A DNA stretch of 64,000 nucleotides from Azoarcus_F sp048158365 (lineage in GTDB: Bacteria; Pseudomonadota; Gammaproteobacteria; Burkholderiales; Rhodocyclaceae). Numbering within the stretch: position 1 is the first letter of the stretch; each line of letters begins with the position of its first letter. The position numbers and the translations under genes are program-made. The stretch lies in assembly GCA_048158365.1 (NCBI GenBank), contig JBLLNL010000011.1; one strand, given 5' to 3'. This document shows, piece by piece, positions 41,426 through 50,835 of this stretch. The notes under the pieces were generated by a model, which did not search any database, was not told the origin of the DNA, and worked only from the letters and a program-made list of their open reading frames with translations.

Positions 41426-43207
41426 ATGACTGAACGAAGGAAGAACAATCCGGCGTCGCTGCGCCTCGTGCTGACGGTTCCGTACGTCGTCCTCGTCATC
41501 GGCCTGGCGGTCGCCATCGGCATCCTGTCCTACCAGGCTGGCAGTCGGGCCATCGACACTCTCACGGGACAGCTGCTGCTCGAGACCGTCGGGCGCATCA
41601 CGCAGGCGGTCGATCGCCACATCATCGGTTCCGGCGCGGTGCTCGAATCCGCGTTTCCGGACGGCATGCCAGCGCCGCGCACGATCGAGTCCGATCTGGA
41701 AAACCTGCGCACCCGTTTCTGGATCGCCACATCGCTCCATACCGATCCGAACAACTATGTCTACTACGGCAACGAGGCCGGGCAAGGCCTTGGGCTCTAC
41801 CGTTACTCGCCCGACAGGGCGGAGTTGCGAATGAAATTGCAGGCAAACGAACGTCGCAGCATTTTTCATTACGAGGGCATAGACGGAACCCTCGAGTTCG
41901 TCAGGCGCGAAGAGCGCGTGTTCGACCCGCGGGTCAGGCCCTGGTATGCGGACGGGAAGAGCCAGAAGGGGCATACCTGGACCTCGGTGTATATCGACTT
42001 CGGCACGCGCGAACTGGTCGCCACGCGCGCGCGGCGGGTGCTGTCGCTCGAAGGCAGCTTCGAGGGTGTGGTGGCGACCGACGTCTCGCTGAAGGCACTG
42101 AACGATTTCGTCAGTCGGCTGAGCGTGTCCCCCAACGGCATCGCCTTCATCATCGAGCCGAACGGCAATCTGATCGCGTCGTCGGCCACCCCGAACGTCG
42201 TGCCACTGGAAAATGGCGAGTACGCGCGGGTTTCCGCGCGCGACAGTGATCATCCGGTGCTGGGCCGAACGGTGCGTGCGATCATCGAACGGATCGTCGA
42301 GGCTGGCGTGCCCGGTTCGACGCAGACCCTTGCGATCGAGACCGAGAACGATCTGATCCATGCGGCCTTCGACCGGGTGCGTGACGACGCGGGGCTGGAA
42401 TGGATCACCGTCGTGGCGCTGCCCAACAGCGATTACATGTCGGGCATCACCGGCAACGTGAAGCGCACAACGATTCTCGCCGGCCTCGCGGTGCTGATCA
42501 CGGTCGCAATCGGTCTGGCCATCCTGAGCTGGGTTGCAGGCGACCTGCGGCGCATCAAGGAGGCGGCCCGCAAGGTAGGGGACGGCGAACTAGACGCGCC
42601 GGTCGGCGTGAATCGTCGCGACGAGATCGGCGAGCTTGCGCGCAGTTTCGAAAACATGCAGCTGCGCCTGCAGACGGACGAGCTCACCGGCCTGATGAAT
42701 CGCGAGGCGTTCGTTCAGCGACTGCGCAACCGCATTCGCGCGTATCGGCAGGACCGCCGCAAGGGCCGCATGGCCGTGCTGTTCATCGACCTCGACCGCT
42801 TCAAGGCAGTCAATGACACTCTCGGCCACGATGCCGGAGACAAGGTCCTGCAGGAGGTCGCGCGCCGTCTGCGCGCCAGCGTCCGGGCCGATGATCTGGT
42901 GGCGCGCTACGCGGGCGACGAGTTCGTGATCCTGCTCGAGAACATCGATGCGTCCGATCATCTGACGCAGGTTCGTCGCACGATCGATCGCATTTTCTCG
43001 GACCCCTTGCAGTCCCTGGGACTCGAACAGGCGCTGGAGATCGGTGCGTCGATCGGCGTGGCACTGTATCCGGACGACGGTGACAGCGTCGAGTCCCTGC
43101 TCAAACTGGCTGACAGCAGCATGTACGAGCAGAAGTTCAGCAACCAGCAACTCCGCGCGTCGCCGGATGACACGGAGTCGTCGGCCTCTGGCCAGGACGT
43201 GCCTTGA
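41426..43207 (+). CDS. Cache-HAMP-GGDEF diguanylate cyclase
   Basis: A 593-residue membrane sensor. TM1 is about residues 12-34 and a periplasmic dCache-like sensor spans about 40-335 (VRPWYADGKSQKGHTWTSVY is its signature). TM2 is about 346-368, HAMP about 369-415 (ARKVGDGELDAP), and GGDEF about 416-580. The active-site loop reads AGDEF (496-500), a variant of GGDEF that is often still active. The RxxD inhibitory site (RADD) is present five residues before it. DLDRFKAVNDTLGH gives the metal Asp. It should make cyclic di-GMP in response to a small ligand. Start: the ATG at 41426 with GGAA upstream; 41393 is possible. Confidence 0.88.
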   Translation: MTERRKNNPASLRLVLTVPYVVLVIGLAVAIGILSYQAGSRAIDTLTGQLLLETVGRITQAVDRHIIGSGAVLESAFPDGMPAPRTIESDLENLRTRFWIATSLHTDPNNYVYYGNEAGQGLGLYRYSPDRAELRMKLQANERRSIFHYEGIDGTLEFVRREERVFDPRVRPWYADGKSQKGHTWTSVYIDFGTRELVATRARRVLSLEGSFEGVVATDVSLKALNDFVSRLSVSPNGIAFIIEPNGNLIASSATPNVVPLENGEYARVSARDSDHPVLGRTVRAIIERIVEAGVPGSTQTLAIETENDLIHAAFDRVRDDAGLEWITVVALPNSDYMSGITGNVKRTTILAGLAVLITVAIGLAILSWVAGDLRRIKEAARKVGDGELDAPVGVNRRDEIGELARSFENMQLRLQTDELTGLMNREAFVQRLRNRIRAYRQDRRKGRMAVLFIDLDRFKAVNDTLGHDAGDKVLQEVARRLRASVRADDLVARYAGDEFVILLENIDASDHLTQVRRTIDRIFSDPLQSLGLEQALEIGASIGVALYPDDGDSVESLLKLADSSMYEQKFSNQQLRASPDDTESSASGQDVP

Positions 43208-43239
43208 CGGTGGGTAACCCCGATCCGCCAGCGGATCCG

Positions 43240-44184
43240 ATGCAGCCTGCCCTGCTTCTGCTGGGCCCGACCGCCAGCGGCAAGACCGCCAGCGCGCTCG
43301 CACTGGCCACGCGTCATCCGGTCGAGATCATCAGTGTCGATTCGGCGCTGGTCTATCGGGACATGAACATCGGCACGGCCAAACCCGGCGCCGACGAACT
43401 CGCCGCGTGCCCGCATCACCTGATCGACATCGTCAGCCCCGAGCAGTCCTATTCGGCCGCGATGTTCTGCGCCGACACGCTGAGGCTGATGGACGAGATC
43501 GGCGCGCGCGGACGAACGCCATTGCTGGTCGGCGGAACGATGCTCTATTTCAAGGCCTTGCGCGACGGCCTCTCTGACCTGCCGCAGGCCGATCCCGGAC
43601 TGCGCGAAAAGATCGATCGGGAGGCGGCGCGGCTTGGCTGGCCGGCCATGCATGGCGAACTTTCCCGCATCGATCCCGCCGCCGCAGCGAGGCTGGAGCC
43701 CACCGACGCGCAGCGGATCCAGCGTGCGCTGGAGATCGTGCGTCTGACCGGACGTCCGCTCGCCGACAGCTATGCGCGACGTGATGCCGCGCATGTCCTT
43801 CGTCATCGACTCGTCCCGATTGCGCTCGCACCCTCGGATCGTAGCGTGCTGCACCGGCGCATCGAAGCACGCTTCGATGCGATGCTCGCCGCAGGTCTGA
43901 TCGATGAAGTCGTATCACTGCGCGCCCGGTATCGCTTGAACCCGGGGATGCCCTCGATGCGCTGTGTCGGCTATCGCCAGGTGTGGGATTATCTCGAGGG
44001 CCGGACGGACCGCGCCACCATGCGCTTGAACGGCATCGTCGGGACCCGTCAGCTGGCCAAGCGACAGCTCACCTGGCAACGCCAGTTTCGCGAGATCTGG
44101 CCCGAGCTGGTCGAGCTGGACTGCCTCGCAGGCGATCTACAGGCCCGGATCGAAGCCGTGGTCGAGCGCGCTTTGCACAGCTGA
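43240..44184 (+). CDS. miaA: tRNA dimethylallyltransferase
   Basis: A 314-residue enzyme that adds dimethylallyl to A37 of tRNAs reading UNN codons. The P-loop LLLGPTASGKTASALALA is at residues 5-22. SVDSALVYRDMNIGTAKP (about 37-54), GGTMLYFKALRDGLSDLPQA and the tRNA-binding end YRQVWDYLEG...TRQLAKRQLTW are family marks. The ATG at 43240 is preferred; TTG at 43204 and GTG at 43210 are in frame and the former would overlap the cyclase stop. It usually follows mutL directly; here two unrelated genes separate them. Confidence 0.94.
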   Translation: MQPALLLLGPTASGKTASALALATRHPVEIISVDSALVYRDMNIGTAKPGADELAACPHHLIDIVSPEQSYSAAMFCADTLRLMDEIGARGRTPLLVGGTMLYFKALRDGLSDLPQADPGLREKIDREAARLGWPAMHGELSRIDPAAAARLEPTDAQRIQRALEIVRLTGRPLADSYARRDAAHVLRHRLVPIALAPSDRSVLHRRIEARFDAMLAAGLIDEVVSLRARYRLNPGMPSMRCVGYRQVWDYLEGRTDRATMRLNGIVGTRQLAKRQLTWQRQFREIWPELVELDCLAGDLQARIEAVVERALHS

Positions 44185-44226
44185 TCGGCGAGCGCGGCCA
44201 TCCCGTGCGCGACACATTCCGCCCGG

Positions 44227-47200
44227 TCAGGCGGGCTCGGGCACGACCTCGGAAGGGTCGACCACCTTGGTCCGGTTACGACGCGCAAGCAAGGTGTATA
44301 CGGTGGGCACGACAAACAGCGTGAAGAAGGTCCCGAGCAACAAGCCCCCGACGATCACCCAGCCGATCTGCTGCCGACTCTCCGCACCCGCGCCGGTTGC
44401 CAGTGCAAGCGGGATCGCCCCCAGCACCATCGCGCCGGTGGTCATCAGGATCGGCCGAAGACGCAGGGTCGAGGACTCGATCACCGCCTCGCGCAGCGCC
44501 ATGCCCTTGTCCCGCAGCTGGTTGGCGAATTCGACGATCAGGATGCCATGCTTGGTGATCAGACCGACCAGCGTCACCAGCCCGATCTGACTGTAGACGT
44601 TGAGCGTGCCGCCGGTCAGGTAGAGCGCCGTCAACGCACCGGTCATCGACAAGGGTACGGTCAGCATGATGATCAAAGGATCCCGGAAGCTCTCGAACTG
44701 GGCGGCGAGCACCAGATAGATGAACGCCAGCGCGAGCACGAACGTCAGCGCCAGGCTGGCCGAGCTGGTCTTGAACTCGCGCGACTGGCCGTCGTAATCG
44801 ATCGCATAAGCGGACGGCAGGATGCGTTCGGCGGTGTCCTCGAGGAAACCCAGGGCCTCCCCGAGCGAATACTCGGGCGCCAGATTGGCGGTGATGCGCA
44901 CCGAACGACGCTGCGCAAAGTGATTCAGCTCGCGTGGAGCAACCGTTTCATCGACGTCGAGCAGACTGGCCAGCGGAATCATGTCGCCGCCGCGACCGCG
45001 CACGAAGATGTCGCGGATGTCATGCGGAGCGGCACGCTCCACCGCTTCGACCTGGACGATCACATCGTATTGTTCGGCGTCCTGCTTGAAGCGCGTGACC
45101 TGGCGTCCGCCCAGCATGGTTTCCAGCGTCCGGCCGACGACATCCACCGACACGCCCAGATCGGCCGCCTGATCCCGATCGACCCGCACCGCCAGTTCCG
45201 GCCGGGTCAGCTTGAGGTCGGTATCGGGTGCGACGAAACCCGGGTTGCGGCGGACCTCGTCCATGATCAGCTCGGTGTAGCGGTCCAGCTCCTGGTAGGA
45301 CTCCGACGTGATGATGACGAAATTGACCGGGCGTTCGCGCACCCCCTGGCCGAGCGACGGTGGAGTGACCGGAAACGCCTGCACCCCCGGCACCCCCATG
45401 AAGCGCGGAAACAGGCTGCGCGCGATTTCGCTCGAATGGCGGTCGCGTTCGTCCCAGTCGGTCAGACCGACGAAGGAGATGCCCTGGCTGACGGTCGGAT
45501 TGCCGGACACGACGAAGTAGCGCTCGATCTCGTCGGTGCTCGCGTAAATCTGTTCGAGCTGGCGCGCATAGCGCTCCATGTAATCGATGGTCGCTCCCTC
45601 GGGCCCGGTGAAGACGCCGAGGATCACCCCCCGGTCCTCGACCGGCGCAAGTTCGGACTGCAGGTTGTTGAGCAGCACGACGCCGGCGCCCGAAATCAGC
45701 ACGAAACCCGTCAACACCACCCAGCGCAGCCGCAGCATCCGCGTCAGTACGCTGCGGTACCCGTCATTGATCCAGGTCAGAAACCTCTCGATCAGGTTGT
45801 AGAACCGCCCGTGCTTCTTCTCGTGACGCAGCAGCTTGGAGCACATCATCGGCGACAGGGTCAGCGCGACGAACCCGGACACGATCACCGCGCCCGCCAG
45901 CGTCAGCGCGAACTCGGTGAACAGCTTGCCCACCCGGCCGGTCATGAACGCCACCGGCGCATACACCGCCGCCAGCGTCAAGGTCATCGCGATCACCGCG
46001 AACGCGATCTCGCGTGCGCCGCGGAACGCGGCCTGCACCGGCTCCATCCCCTCCTCCACATGGCGGTAGATGTTCTCGAGCATCACGATCGCGTCGTCGA
46101 CCACGAGGCCAATCGCCAGCACCAGCGCAAGCAGCGTGAGCGTGTTGATCGAGAAACCGAAGGCCAGCATCAGCGCGAATGCACCGATCAGCGACACCGG
46201 AATCGTGACCAGCGGGATCAGCACCGAGCGCCAGCTGCGCAAAAAGAAGAAGCACACGCCCGCGACCAGCAACACCGCCTCGGCGATCGTCATGAAGACC
46301 GCCTGGATCGATCGTTCGATGAACACCGTCGAGTCGTAGGAGATGCTGACGCGCATGCCCTCGGGCAGTTGGCGCTCGATGGTCCCGAGTTCCGCCCTCA
46401 GCGCCTTGGACAGATCGAGCGGATTCGCGGTCGCCTGCTTGACCAGACCGATCGCCACCGCAGAGCGGCCGTCGAAACGCACCGACGTGCGCTCCGACGC
46501 CGCGCCGATCTCGACCCGCCCGATATCGCGAATGCGCACCGGAATGCCGTCGGCGCTGCCCGGCTCGCGCACCACGACCGCCTCGAACTGCGCAGGCCGG
46601 ACCAGATCGGTCTGGGCGACCACCGAGAACTCGCGTTTCTGGCTCTCGATGCGTCCGGCCGGCAGTTCGACGTTCTGCCGCCTCAGCGCATCCTCCACGT
46701 CCTGCGCGGTTAGTCCATAGGCCCCGAGCCGGTCACGATCCAGCCAGATCCGCATCGAATATCGACGCTCACCGAACACGCGCGCGTCGGCCGCGCCGGG
46801 CAGCGTCTGCAGACGCGGTTTGACGATCCGGTTGGCCACATCGGTGACTTCCAGCGGCGAGTGCCGGTCCGACGAGAACGCCAGCCAGATGATCGGATTG
46901 GCATCCGCCTCGACCTTCGCGATCACCGGTTCGTCGATGTCGTCGGGCAGCGAACGCCTGACCCGCGACACGCGGTCACGCACGTCCGCCGCCGCGCTGT
47001 CGGCATCGCGCTCGAGGCGGAAGCGCACCGAGATCTGGCTGCGCTCGGAGCGGCTGATGGACGAGATCACATCGACTCCCTCGATCCCGGCGAGCGAGTC
47101 CTCGAGCGGCTTGGTCACGCGGGATTCGACGATATCGGCACTCGCTCCGCGGTAGGTGGTGTCGACGGTCACGACCGGTTCGTCGATATTGGGATATTCC

Positions 47201-47304
47201 CGGACGGTCAGCTTCGTATAGGAGACCAGGCCGATCAGCACCACCAGCAAAGACAGTACGGTCGCAAAGACCGGGCGCTTGATGCAGATGTCGGAAAGGA
47301 CCAT
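44227..47304 (-). CDS. RND efflux pump permease (HAE1 family)
   Basis: A 1025-residue inner-membrane proton/drug antiporter. It starts MVLSDICIKRPVFATVLSLL. The duplicated RND plan is visible: TM1 then a large porter loop, TM2-6 with VVDDAIVMLENIYRHVEEG (proton-relay Asp pair, about residue 400), a second porter loop, then GLITKHGILIVEFANQLRD and GGLLLGTFFTLFVVPTVY near the end. It works with the adaptor encoded just upstream (11 bp gap). No TolC-type gene is adjacent. The ATG at 47304 fits the family; the longer frame is atypical. Substrates unknown; relatives include MexF/AcrB and MdtB types. Confidence 0.93.
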   Translation of the reverse strand: MVLSDICIKRPVFATVLSLLVVLIGLVSYTKLTVREYPNIDEPVVTVDTTYRGASADIVESRVTKPLEDSLAGIEGVDVISSISRSERSQISVRFRLERDADSAAADVRDRVSRVRRSLPDDIDEPVIAKVEADANPIIWLAFSSDRHSPLEVTDVANRIVKPRLQTLPGAADARVFGERRYSMRIWLDRDRLGAYGLTAQDVEDALRRQNVELPAGRIESQKREFSVVAQTDLVRPAQFEAVVVREPGSADGIPVRIRDIGRVEIGAASERTSVRFDGRSAVAIGLVKQATANPLDLSKALRAELGTIERQLPEGMRVSISYDSTVFIERSIQAVFMTIAEAVLLVAGVCFFFLRSWRSVLIPLVTIPVSLIGAFALMLAFGFSINTLTLLALVLAIGLVVDDAIVMLENIYRHVEEGMEPVQAAFRGAREIAFAVIAMTLTLAAVYAPVAFMTGRVGKLFTEFALTLAGAVIVSGFVALTLSPMMCSKLLRHEKKHGRFYNLIERFLTWINDGYRSVLTRMLRLRWVVLTGFVLISGAGVVLLNNLQSELAPVEDRGVILGVFTGPEGATIDYMERYARQLEQIYASTDEIERYFVVSGNPTVSQGISFVGLTDWDERDRHSSEIARSLFPRFMGVPGVQAFPVTPPSLGQGVRERPVNFVIITSESYQELDRYTELIMDEVRRNPGFVAPDTDLKLTRPELAVRVDRDQAADLGVSVDVVGRTLETMLGGRQVTRFKQDAEQYDVIVQVEAVERAAPHDIRDIFVRGRGGDMIPLASLLDVDETVAPRELNHFAQRRSVRITANLAPEYSLGEALGFLEDTAERILPSAYAIDYDGQSREFKTSSASLALTFVLALAFIYLVLAAQFESFRDPLIIMLTVPLSMTGALTALYLTGGTLNVYSQIGLVTLVGLITKHGILIVEFANQLRDKGMALREAVIESSTLRLRPILMTTGAMVLGAIPLALATGAGAESRQQIGWVIVGGLLLGTFFTLFVVPTVYTLLARRNRTKVVDPSEVVPEPA

Positions 47305-47314
47305 GGTGTTCGCC

Positions 47315-48472
47315 TCAGCTCCGGGGCTCGAGCCCGTCCAGGCCCGCGCCGACGTCTCCGACCGCCGAAGCACTCACCGGCCGCACCGCGACACCATCCC
47401 GAAGCTTGAGTTGCCCGGCGGTCACCACCACGTCCCCCGGCTGCAGCCCATCGACGATCTCGACCATCGCGTTGCGTCGCACGCCGGTCCGCACGTTGAC
47501 ACGCTCGGCCTTCCCATCGACCACCCGATAGACATAGTGCGACTCTCCCGCGGCCGGCACGACCGCCTCCTCCGGCACCACGGTGACGGCCGGACGTTCG
47601 GCCAGGATCACGCGGATCCGGGCGAACATGCCGGGGCGAAGACGCCCATCGGGGTTGCCCAGTTCGGCGCGCAGCACCACCGCCCGTCCCTGGGCGTCGA
47701 GTTGCGGATCGATCGCGATCACCTTTGCCTCGAAGCGCTCGCCCGGCAGGGTATCGCTTACCACTTCCAGCGACTGTCCGCGGCTGATGCGCTGCAGATA
47801 GGCCTCAGGCAGACGGAAATCCACCTTCAGTACCGAGATGTCCTCGAGATTGACGAGCGTATCGCCGTCCTTGACGTAATCGCCGACGCTCACGTTGCGA
47901 ATGCCCACCGTGCCCGAGAAAGGCGCGACGATCTGCATCCGGTCCAGGCGCGCCCGCGCCAGTTGCGCCGTCGCCCGGGCGACCTCGAGTCGACTGGCTG
48001 CCTCCTCGCGCGCGCTGAGGCTGACGTAATTTCGTTCATGAAGATCGGACGTGCGCTTGAAACTGGATTCGGCCAGGTCGAGGGTGGCCCTCGCCTGCTG
48101 CAGTTCGGCCCGCTGCACCGCCGCATCCAGTTCGACCAGTACGTCGCCCCGGCTGACCGGCTGCCCCTCCTCGAACCGGATCGCACTGATCCGTCCGGAG
48201 ACCTCGGGCTGAAGCACGACCGATTCATTGGAGCGCAGATTGCCGACCGCCGACACCTCGTCCGGCATCGAAACCGAACCGACCGTCACCGTCTCTACCG
48301 CGATCGCCATCGCAGCAGGTGACGGAGCCGCCGGGGCCGCCGATTCGCCGTGAGTGGCAGTGGGCGAGAGCCATGGCAAGGGTAGACCGCGCTGCGCATG
48401 CCAGGCATAGGCGGCAAGCGCGACGATCCCGACCACGCTCAGGGAGAGCACCACGACTTTGCGCGAAGACAT
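47315..48472 (-). CDS. RND efflux periplasmic adaptor (membrane fusion protein)
   Basis: A 385-residue adaptor with an N-terminal membrane anchor (VVVLSLSVVGIVALAAYAW). The split lipoyl half-motif is VSGRISAIRFEEGQPVSRGD, then VLVELD, and the second half is APFSGTVGIRNVSVGDYVKDGD. An alpha-helical hairpin lies between (about 105-160, AELQQARATLDLAESSFKR). A beta-barrel and a membrane-proximal domain follow. It is the first gene of the operon with the RND permease. No regulator is adjacent. Confidence 0.92.
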   Translation of the reverse strand: MSSRKVVVLSLSVVGIVALAAYAWHAQRGLPLPWLSPTATHGESAAPAAPSPAAMAIAVETVTVGSVSMPDEVSAVGNLRSNESVVLQPEVSGRISAIRFEEGQPVSRGDVLVELDAAVQRAELQQARATLDLAESSFKRTSDLHERNYVSLSAREEAASRLEVARATAQLARARLDRMQIVAPFSGTVGIRNVSVGDYVKDGDTLVNLEDISVLKVDFRLPEAYLQRISRGQSLEVVSDTLPGERFEAKVIAIDPQLDAQGRAVVLRAELGNPDGRLRPGMFARIRVILAERPAVTVVPEEAVVPAAGESHYVYRVVDGKAERVNVRTGVRRNAMVEIVDGLQPGDVVVTAGQLKLRDGVAVRPVSASAVGDVGAGLDGLEPRS

Positions 48473-48591
48473 GCGGGGTCGTTCTCCTCAATCAGTCACA
48501 CAGATCGATCTCGTCGCAACGCCTGCGTCGCGGCATGCAGATACGAACGACCGACAACTTAAAATGACAGCCAAAGCTTCACCGAGTTGCA

Positions 48592-49632
48592 TCAGCACAC
48601 GGTGGTCCGTGCTTCGCCTTCCATGCGATTCGCGATACGTCCAATGCGGAACACCGTTTCACCGGCCGCACCGAGTCGCTCGACCGCCGTGTCGGCGTCG
48701 GCCTCGGCCACCACGACCACCATGCCGATACCGCAGTTGAACACCCGGTACATCTCCGCATCGGCGACATTGCCGACCTGTTGCAGCCACTGGAACAGCC
48801 GCGGCATCGTCCAGCTCGACGCATCGATTCGGGCGGTGAGCTCATCACGCAGGATGCGCGGCACATTCTCGGTCAGCCCGCCCCCCGTGATATGGGCCAG
48901 CCCCTTCACCAGGCCAGGCTGCGAGGCCATCAGCGCCAGCAGCGGCTTAACGTAGATCCGGGTCGGCTCGAGCACCGCTTCGCGCAGGGGGCGCCCATCG
49001 AAGTCGGCATCCAGATCGGGTTGGGCGCGCTCGATGATCTTGCGAATCAGCGAGTAGCCGTTGGAATGGGCCCCGCTCGAAGCCAGCCCTAGCACCACGT
49101 CGCCCGCGGCGATCGTCGAGCCGTCGATGATCGCGGATTTCTCGACCGCACCGACCGCAAAACCGGCAAGATCGTACTCGCCCTCGGGATACATGCCGGG
49201 CATCTCGGCGGTTTCGCCACCGATCAGCGCACAACCGGCCAGTTCGCAGCCACGCGAAATGCCCTTGACCACGTCCGCCGCGGTATCCACATCGAGCTTG
49301 CCGCAGGCGAAGTAATCGAGGAAGAACAGCGGCTCGGCACCCTGGACCAGGATATCGTTGACGCTCATCGCAACCAGGTCCTGACCGACCGTGTCATGCC
49401 GTTTGAGCTGGAACGCGAGCTTGAGCTTGGTGCCCACGCCATCTGTCCCCGACACCAGCACGGGCTCGCGGTACTTGCCCGACAGCTCGAACAAGGCGCC
49501 GAATCCGCCGATTCCGCCCATTACTTCAGGACGCATGGTCCGCCTGGCCAGCGGTTTGATGCGTTCCACCAGGTCGTCGCCAGCGGCGATATCCACACCG
49601 GCGTCTCGATATGTCAGGGAGCTCAAAGTCAT
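48592..49632 (-). CDS. purM: Phosphoribosylformylglycinamidine cyclo-ligase (AIR synthetase)
   Basis: A 346-residue ATP-dependent enzyme of purine synthesis that makes aminoimidazole ribotide. SLTYRDAGVDIAAGDDLV (5-22), GTDGVGTKLKLAF (about 62-74), the ATP/Mg site MSVNDILVQGAEPLFFLDY (about 89-107) and IGGETAEMPGMY (about 137-148) are all present. GLAHITGGGLTENVPRIL is near 245. It is complete and of normal length. Divergent from the AI-2E permease gene; purN is 12 kb away. Confidence 0.96.
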   Translation of the reverse strand: MTLSSLTYRDAGVDIAAGDDLVERIKPLARRTMRPEVMGGIGGFGALFELSGKYREPVLVSGTDGVGTKLKLAFQLKRHDTVGQDLVAMSVNDILVQGAEPLFFLDYFACGKLDVDTAADVVKGISRGCELAGCALIGGETAEMPGMYPEGEYDLAGFAVGAVEKSAIIDGSTIAAGDVVLGLASSGAHSNGYSLIRKIIERAQPDLDADFDGRPLREAVLEPTRIYVKPLLALMASQPGLVKGLAHITGGGLTENVPRILRDELTARIDASSWTMPRLFQWLQQVGNVADAEMYRVFNCGIGMVVVVAEADADTAVERLGAAGETVFRIGRIANRMEGEARTTVC

Positions 49633-49700
49633 TCCTTGCGAGGCGAGCCCGCACCCGGGTGCGCTTGAGGCGGCAACACCGAGGGGCTACATTAACGGGT

Positions 49701-49724
49701 TTGGCGGCCATGCCGGCTCGCCAA
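49701..49724. promoter_or_regulatory. Inverted repeat between purM and AI-2E permease
   Basis: TTGGCG and CGCCAA are separated by 12 bp, in the 111-bp divergent region. The size fits a dimeric regulator site. It does not resemble the known PurR box. Confidence 0.3.
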
Positions 49725-49743
49725 GAACAGGATTTTACTTTAA

Positions 49744-50835
49744 ATGCCCACCTATCGCGCCGACCGCATGCAAACAGCCCTCTGGGCCGCGGTCGGCCTC
49801 GCGCTGCTCGCGCTCCTCTATGTGCTGTCCCCGATTCTGACGCCGTTCGCGGTCGCAGCGGTCTTCGCATATATCTGCGACCCGGCGGTCAACTGGCTGG
49901 AGGCACGGCGTTTTCCGCGTGCGGCCGCGGTGCTGCTCGTCATCGTCGGGATGGGCGCGTTCCTGAGCCTGCTGTTCCTGATGCTCGTACCATTGATCTA
50001 TCGTGAGGCGGTGTTATTGATCGCCCGTCTGCCCGAACTCATCGAGCTGCTCGAGGCGCGTGTCGCGCCGCTGCTCAGGACGCATTTCGACGTCGAGCTG
50101 CCGATGGACGCCGCTTCGATCAAGGCCTGGGTATCCGAATACCGCGACACGGCGCAGGATCTGATTCCAACGCTGTTGAGCCATGCGCGCGAAGGCGGAC
50201 TGGCGGTGATCGCGGTGGTCGCCAACCTGGTGCTGATTCCGATCGTGATGTTCTACCTGCTCCAGGAATGGCCCCGAATCGTGGGCGCGCTGCAGACGGT
50301 CATTCCGCGCCCGGTGCTGCCGCGCACGATGCGCATTCTGGGCGACATCGACTCGGTGCTGTCCGAATTCCTGCGTGGCCAGCTGTCGGTGATGCTGCTG
50401 CTGGCGATCTTCTACAGCATCGGTCTGTGGTTGGCCGGACTGAAGTTCGCATTGCCGGTCGGCGTGATCACCGGCCTGCTCGCCTTCATCCCGTTCGTCG
50501 GTTTCGGCGGCGGACTGCTGCTGGCGATCTTCGCCGCACTGCTTCAGGGCGAGGGCTGGACACCGCTGATCGGCGTCGGGGTGGTGTTCGGCATCGGCCA
50601 GCTGCTGGAGAGCTACGTTCTGACGCCCTACATGGTCGGCGAGCGTATCGGCCTGCACCCGCTCGCGGTCATCTTCGCGCTGATGGCCTTCGGTCAGCTG
50701 TTCGGGTTCTTCGGCATGCTGGTGGCACTACCCGCCAGCGCCGCGATCCTGGTCGGCTTGCGCGAGGTGCGCGAGGCCTGGATGAGCAGCCCGGTCTATC
50801 TCGGTCGCGATCAGGATTCGGAGCACCGGGGCTGA
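49744..50835 (+). CDS. AI-2E family (PerM/UPF0118) permease, second copy
   Basis: A 363-residue polytopic membrane protein. Helices are predicted at about 10-45 and 58-80. A soluble segment follows at about 85-150. The C-terminal membrane block includes LPVGVITGLLAFIPFVGFGG, LESYVLTPYMVGERIGLHPL and GFFGMLVALPASAAILVGL, the usual family end. The substrate is unknown. Linkage with hda downstream (TGATG overlap, one base) is conserved across betaproteobacteria. It has a close start context TTTAA-ATG with no strong SD. It is a different subgroup from the copy at 28226. Confidence 0.87.
   Translation: MPTYRADRMQTALWAAVGLALLALLYVLSPILTPFAVAAVFAYICDPAVNWLEARRFPRAAAVLLVIVGMGAFLSLLFLMLVPLIYREAVLLIARLPELIELLEARVAPLLRTHFDVELPMDAASIKAWVSEYRDTAQDLIPTLLSHAREGGLAVIAVVANLVLIPIVMFYLLQEWPRIVGALQTVIPRPVLPRTMRILGDIDSVLSEFLRGQLSVMLLLAIFYSIGLWLAGLKFALPVGVITGLLAFIPFVGFGGGLLLAIFAALLQGEGWTPLIGVGVVFGIGQLLESYVLTPYMVGERIGLHPLAVIFALMAFGQLFGFFGMLVALPASAAILVGLREVREAWMSSPVYLGRDQDSEHRG

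Noticed and set aside
44548..46713. Long open frame (721 codons) antisense to the RND permease
   Set aside because: Typical mirror frame of GC-rich coding DNA; Gln/Arg/His-rich product with no domain.
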